Assembly: GCA_031267855.1 (NCBI GenBank)
Contig: JAIRYH010000128.1
Location: 1 to 7,733, forward strand
Direction of reading: 5' to 3'
DNA from: Prevotellaceae bacterium
GTDB lineage: Bacteria; Bacteroidota; Bacteroidia; Bacteroidales; UBA932
Length of the DNA: 7,733 nt
Shown: positions 6,446 through 7,733 of the stretch, one piece after another
Layout: every line of letters starts with the position of its first letter
Position numbering within the stretch: the first letter of the stretch is position 1
Notes under the pieces: model-generated
Databases searched by the model: none
Seen by the model: the letters and a program-made list of their open reading frames with translations, nothing else
Told to the model about the DNA's origin: nothing
Made by a program: the position numbers and the translations under genes

Positions 6446-7207
6446 TTAATCAGCCGCATCAGTGCTTTTAGCTTTTAGCTTTTTAGTGCGCAGCTTAAAG
6501 TTTTGCCCCAAATATTTCCGCCGCACTTCGGGATTGGCGGCTAACTCCTCGGCAGTGCCGCTTTCCAGGATGGAACCGTCGAAGAGCATGTAGGCGCGGT
6601 CGGTAATAGCCAGTGTCTCGTGCACATTATGATCTGTAATAATGATGCCGATATTTTTATCCTTTAATCGCGACACTATTGTTTGTATGTCTTCTACGGC
6701 AATAGGGTCAACGCCGGCAAAGGGTTCGTCCAGCAAAATAAATTTCGGGTCAATAGCCAAACAGCGGGCGATTTCGCAACGGCGCCGCTCGCCGCCGGAC
6801 AATTGAACGCCCAAACTCTTGCGTACCTTCTGCAATCCGAGTTCATCAATCAGGTATTCCAGCCGCTCGTGCCTTTCTTCTTTATTTTTGATTTTTGTTT
6901 CCATTACTGCCAGCAGGTTGTCTTCCACCGAAAGCTTACGGAATACCGACGCTTCCTGCGCCAAATAACCCAATCCGCTTTGTGCGCGCCTGTACATCGG
7001 TTCTTTGGTAATTTCGCGATCATCTAAATAAATACTGCCGCTATTGGCTTTTATCAAACCCACGAGCATGTAAAACGTGGTTGTTTTTCCGGCGCCATTC
7101 GGCCCGAGCAATCCTACTATTTCGCCCTGCTCTACCTGCACAGACACGCCTTTCACTACGGTACGCGAACCGTATTTTTTTACCAAATCTTTGCAATGTA
7201 AAATCAT
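6446..7207 (-). CDS. lptB: LPS export ABC transporter ATP-binding protein LptB
   Basis: LptB is the cytoplasmic ATPase of the LptB2FG transporter, which extracts LPS from the inner membrane and drives it along the Lpt bridge to the outer membrane. The 253-residue product has Walker A GPNGAGKT (35-42), Q-loop Q84, signature LSGGE (136-140), Walker B ILLDEP with D160 and E161, and H-loop H193 in TDHNV. The segments [22 protein letters not shown] and ITDHNVHET are characteristic of LptB rather than amino-acid or other ABC ATPases. It is about 12 residues longer than E. coli LptB (241), because of a Lys-rich tail after YLGQNF. The ATG at 7207 gives the usual short N-terminus and has AGGA a few bases upstream. 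It follows kdsD by 12 nt, matching the known link between Kdo synthesis and LPS transport genes (kdsD-kdsC-lptC-lptA-lptB in E. coli). No transmembrane Lpt partner is in view. Confidence 0.96.
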   Translation of the reverse strand: MILHCKDLVKKYGSRTVVKGVSVQVEQGEIVGLLGPNGAGKTTTFYMLVGLIKANSGSIYLDDREITKEPMYRRAQSGLGYLAQEASVFRKLSVEDNLLAVMETKIKNKEERHERLEYLIDELGLQKVRKSLGVQLSGGERRRCEIARCLAIDPKFILLDEPFAGVDPIAVEDIQTIVSRLKDKNIGIIITDHNVHETLAITDRAYMLFDGSILESGTAEELAANPEVRRKYLGQNFKLRTKKLKAKSTDAAD

Positions 7208-7219
7208 ATTTCCTACGCT

Positions 7220-7733
7220 TTAAACAATTCCTTCCCGCAATATATCATGCAGGTGTACCATGCCTGCATACTCGTTGTTGTGAACCACCAGCAGTTGCGT
7301 AATTTTATTTTCTTCCATCAAGTTAAAAGCCTTTACTGCCAGCTCCGACATATCGATTATTTTTGGATTTTTCGACATAATATCAACAGCAGTCAAGGCG
7401 TCCAGTCTTTTTGTTTTTTCCAGCATTCGCCGCACATCACCATCAGTAATAATGCCAAGGACGGTTCCGGCATTATCTATTACAGCCGTTGCACCAAGCC
7501 TGTTTGAAGAGATGGTGATGATGGTATTGTCGATTGTTTCTTCCGGCAACACTTGCGGTTTGCGGTTTTTATCTATTAAATCTTCGACCCGCAAATATAG
7601 TTTTTTACCCAATGAACCGCCCGGATGCACCCGCGCAAAATCCTGCTCTGTAAAGCCGCGAAGCTGCAGCAAACAGACGGCGAGAGCATCGCCCATTACT
7701 AACTGGGCGGTGGTGCTTGTTGTCGGAGCCAGG
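7220..7733 (-). CDS. kdsD: D-arabinose 5-phosphate isomerase KdsD (KpsF/GutQ family), 5' end outside window
   Basis: KdsD interconverts D-ribulose 5-phosphate and D-arabinose 5-phosphate, the first committed step of Kdo synthesis for LPS. The window shows only the last 170 codons of an expected total of roughly 320. The visible part opens with the end of the SIS sugar-phosphate domain: LAPTTSTTAQLVMGDALAV, then FARVHPGGSLGKK with the conserved active-site histidine (H36 of the visible segment). Two CBS domains follow, at about 56-118 and 119-170 of the visible part. An internal ATG at 7696 (MGDALAV) is not the start, because conserved SIS sequence continues in frame to the window edge. It is the first visible gene of the minus-strand cluster and is followed by lptB after 12 nt. 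A GutQ or capsule-type KpsF paralogue cannot be fully excluded from this fragment, but the LPS neighbour favours KdsD. Confidence 0.9.
   Translation of the reverse strand, partial: LAPTTSTTAQLVMGDALAVCLLQLRGFTEQDFARVHPGGSLGKKLYLRVEDLIDKNRKPQVLPEETIDNTIITISSNRLGATAVIDNAGTVLGIITDGDVRRMLEKTKRLDALTAVDIMSKNPKIIDMSELAVKAFNLMEENKITQLLVVHNNEYAGMVHLHDILREGIV

Overview
The window looks like ordinary chromosome of a member of the Bacteroidota, most likely Bacteroidales. The evidence is the TAnnTTTG-type -7 promoter boxes, the A-rich leaders with few Shine-Dalgarno sites, signal peptides ending in A-Q, and the forms of FabI, DnaB, KdsD and LptB. The sequence alone does not give a genus. I see no CRISPR array, transposase, phage gene, tRNA or rRNA.

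Layout. Positions 1-330 hold no convincing gene and are rich in repeats: a 42-bp palindromic tandem repeat cut by the window edge (1-172), an AT-rich inverted repeat (211-234) and a decaying 9-bp tandem repeat (252-304). A -7 box at 331-338 precedes a plus-strand pair: an exported 657-residue TPR protein that appears to start at TTG (357-2330), then fabI (2374-3237). The 241 bases after fabI contain four phased GGAAAC dyads at 20-21 bp spacing (3264-3346), a likely intrinsic terminator (3350-3374) and a -7 box (3440-3447) for dnaB (3479-5005). Converging on dnaB is a tight minus-strand cluster, in transcription order kdsD (partial, enters from the right edge), lptB, deoC and a small outer-membrane barrel-like protein. 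The gaps in that cluster are 12, 26 and 10 nt, so it is probably one operon.

How the genes fit together. Most are envelope and core functions: FabI makes fatty acids for membrane lipid and lipid A, KdsD starts Kdo synthesis for LPS, and LptB powers LPS export. The small barrel and the TPR protein are predicted to be exported. DnaB is the replicative helicase. DeoC (deoxyribose-phosphate aldolase) is the functional outsider in the LPS cluster.

The genes are mostly housekeeping, and I see no clear new multi-gene system. The signals most worth a second look are non-coding: the 42-bp array, whose diverged copy keeps its dyad by paired changes, and the helically phased dyad array behind fabI.
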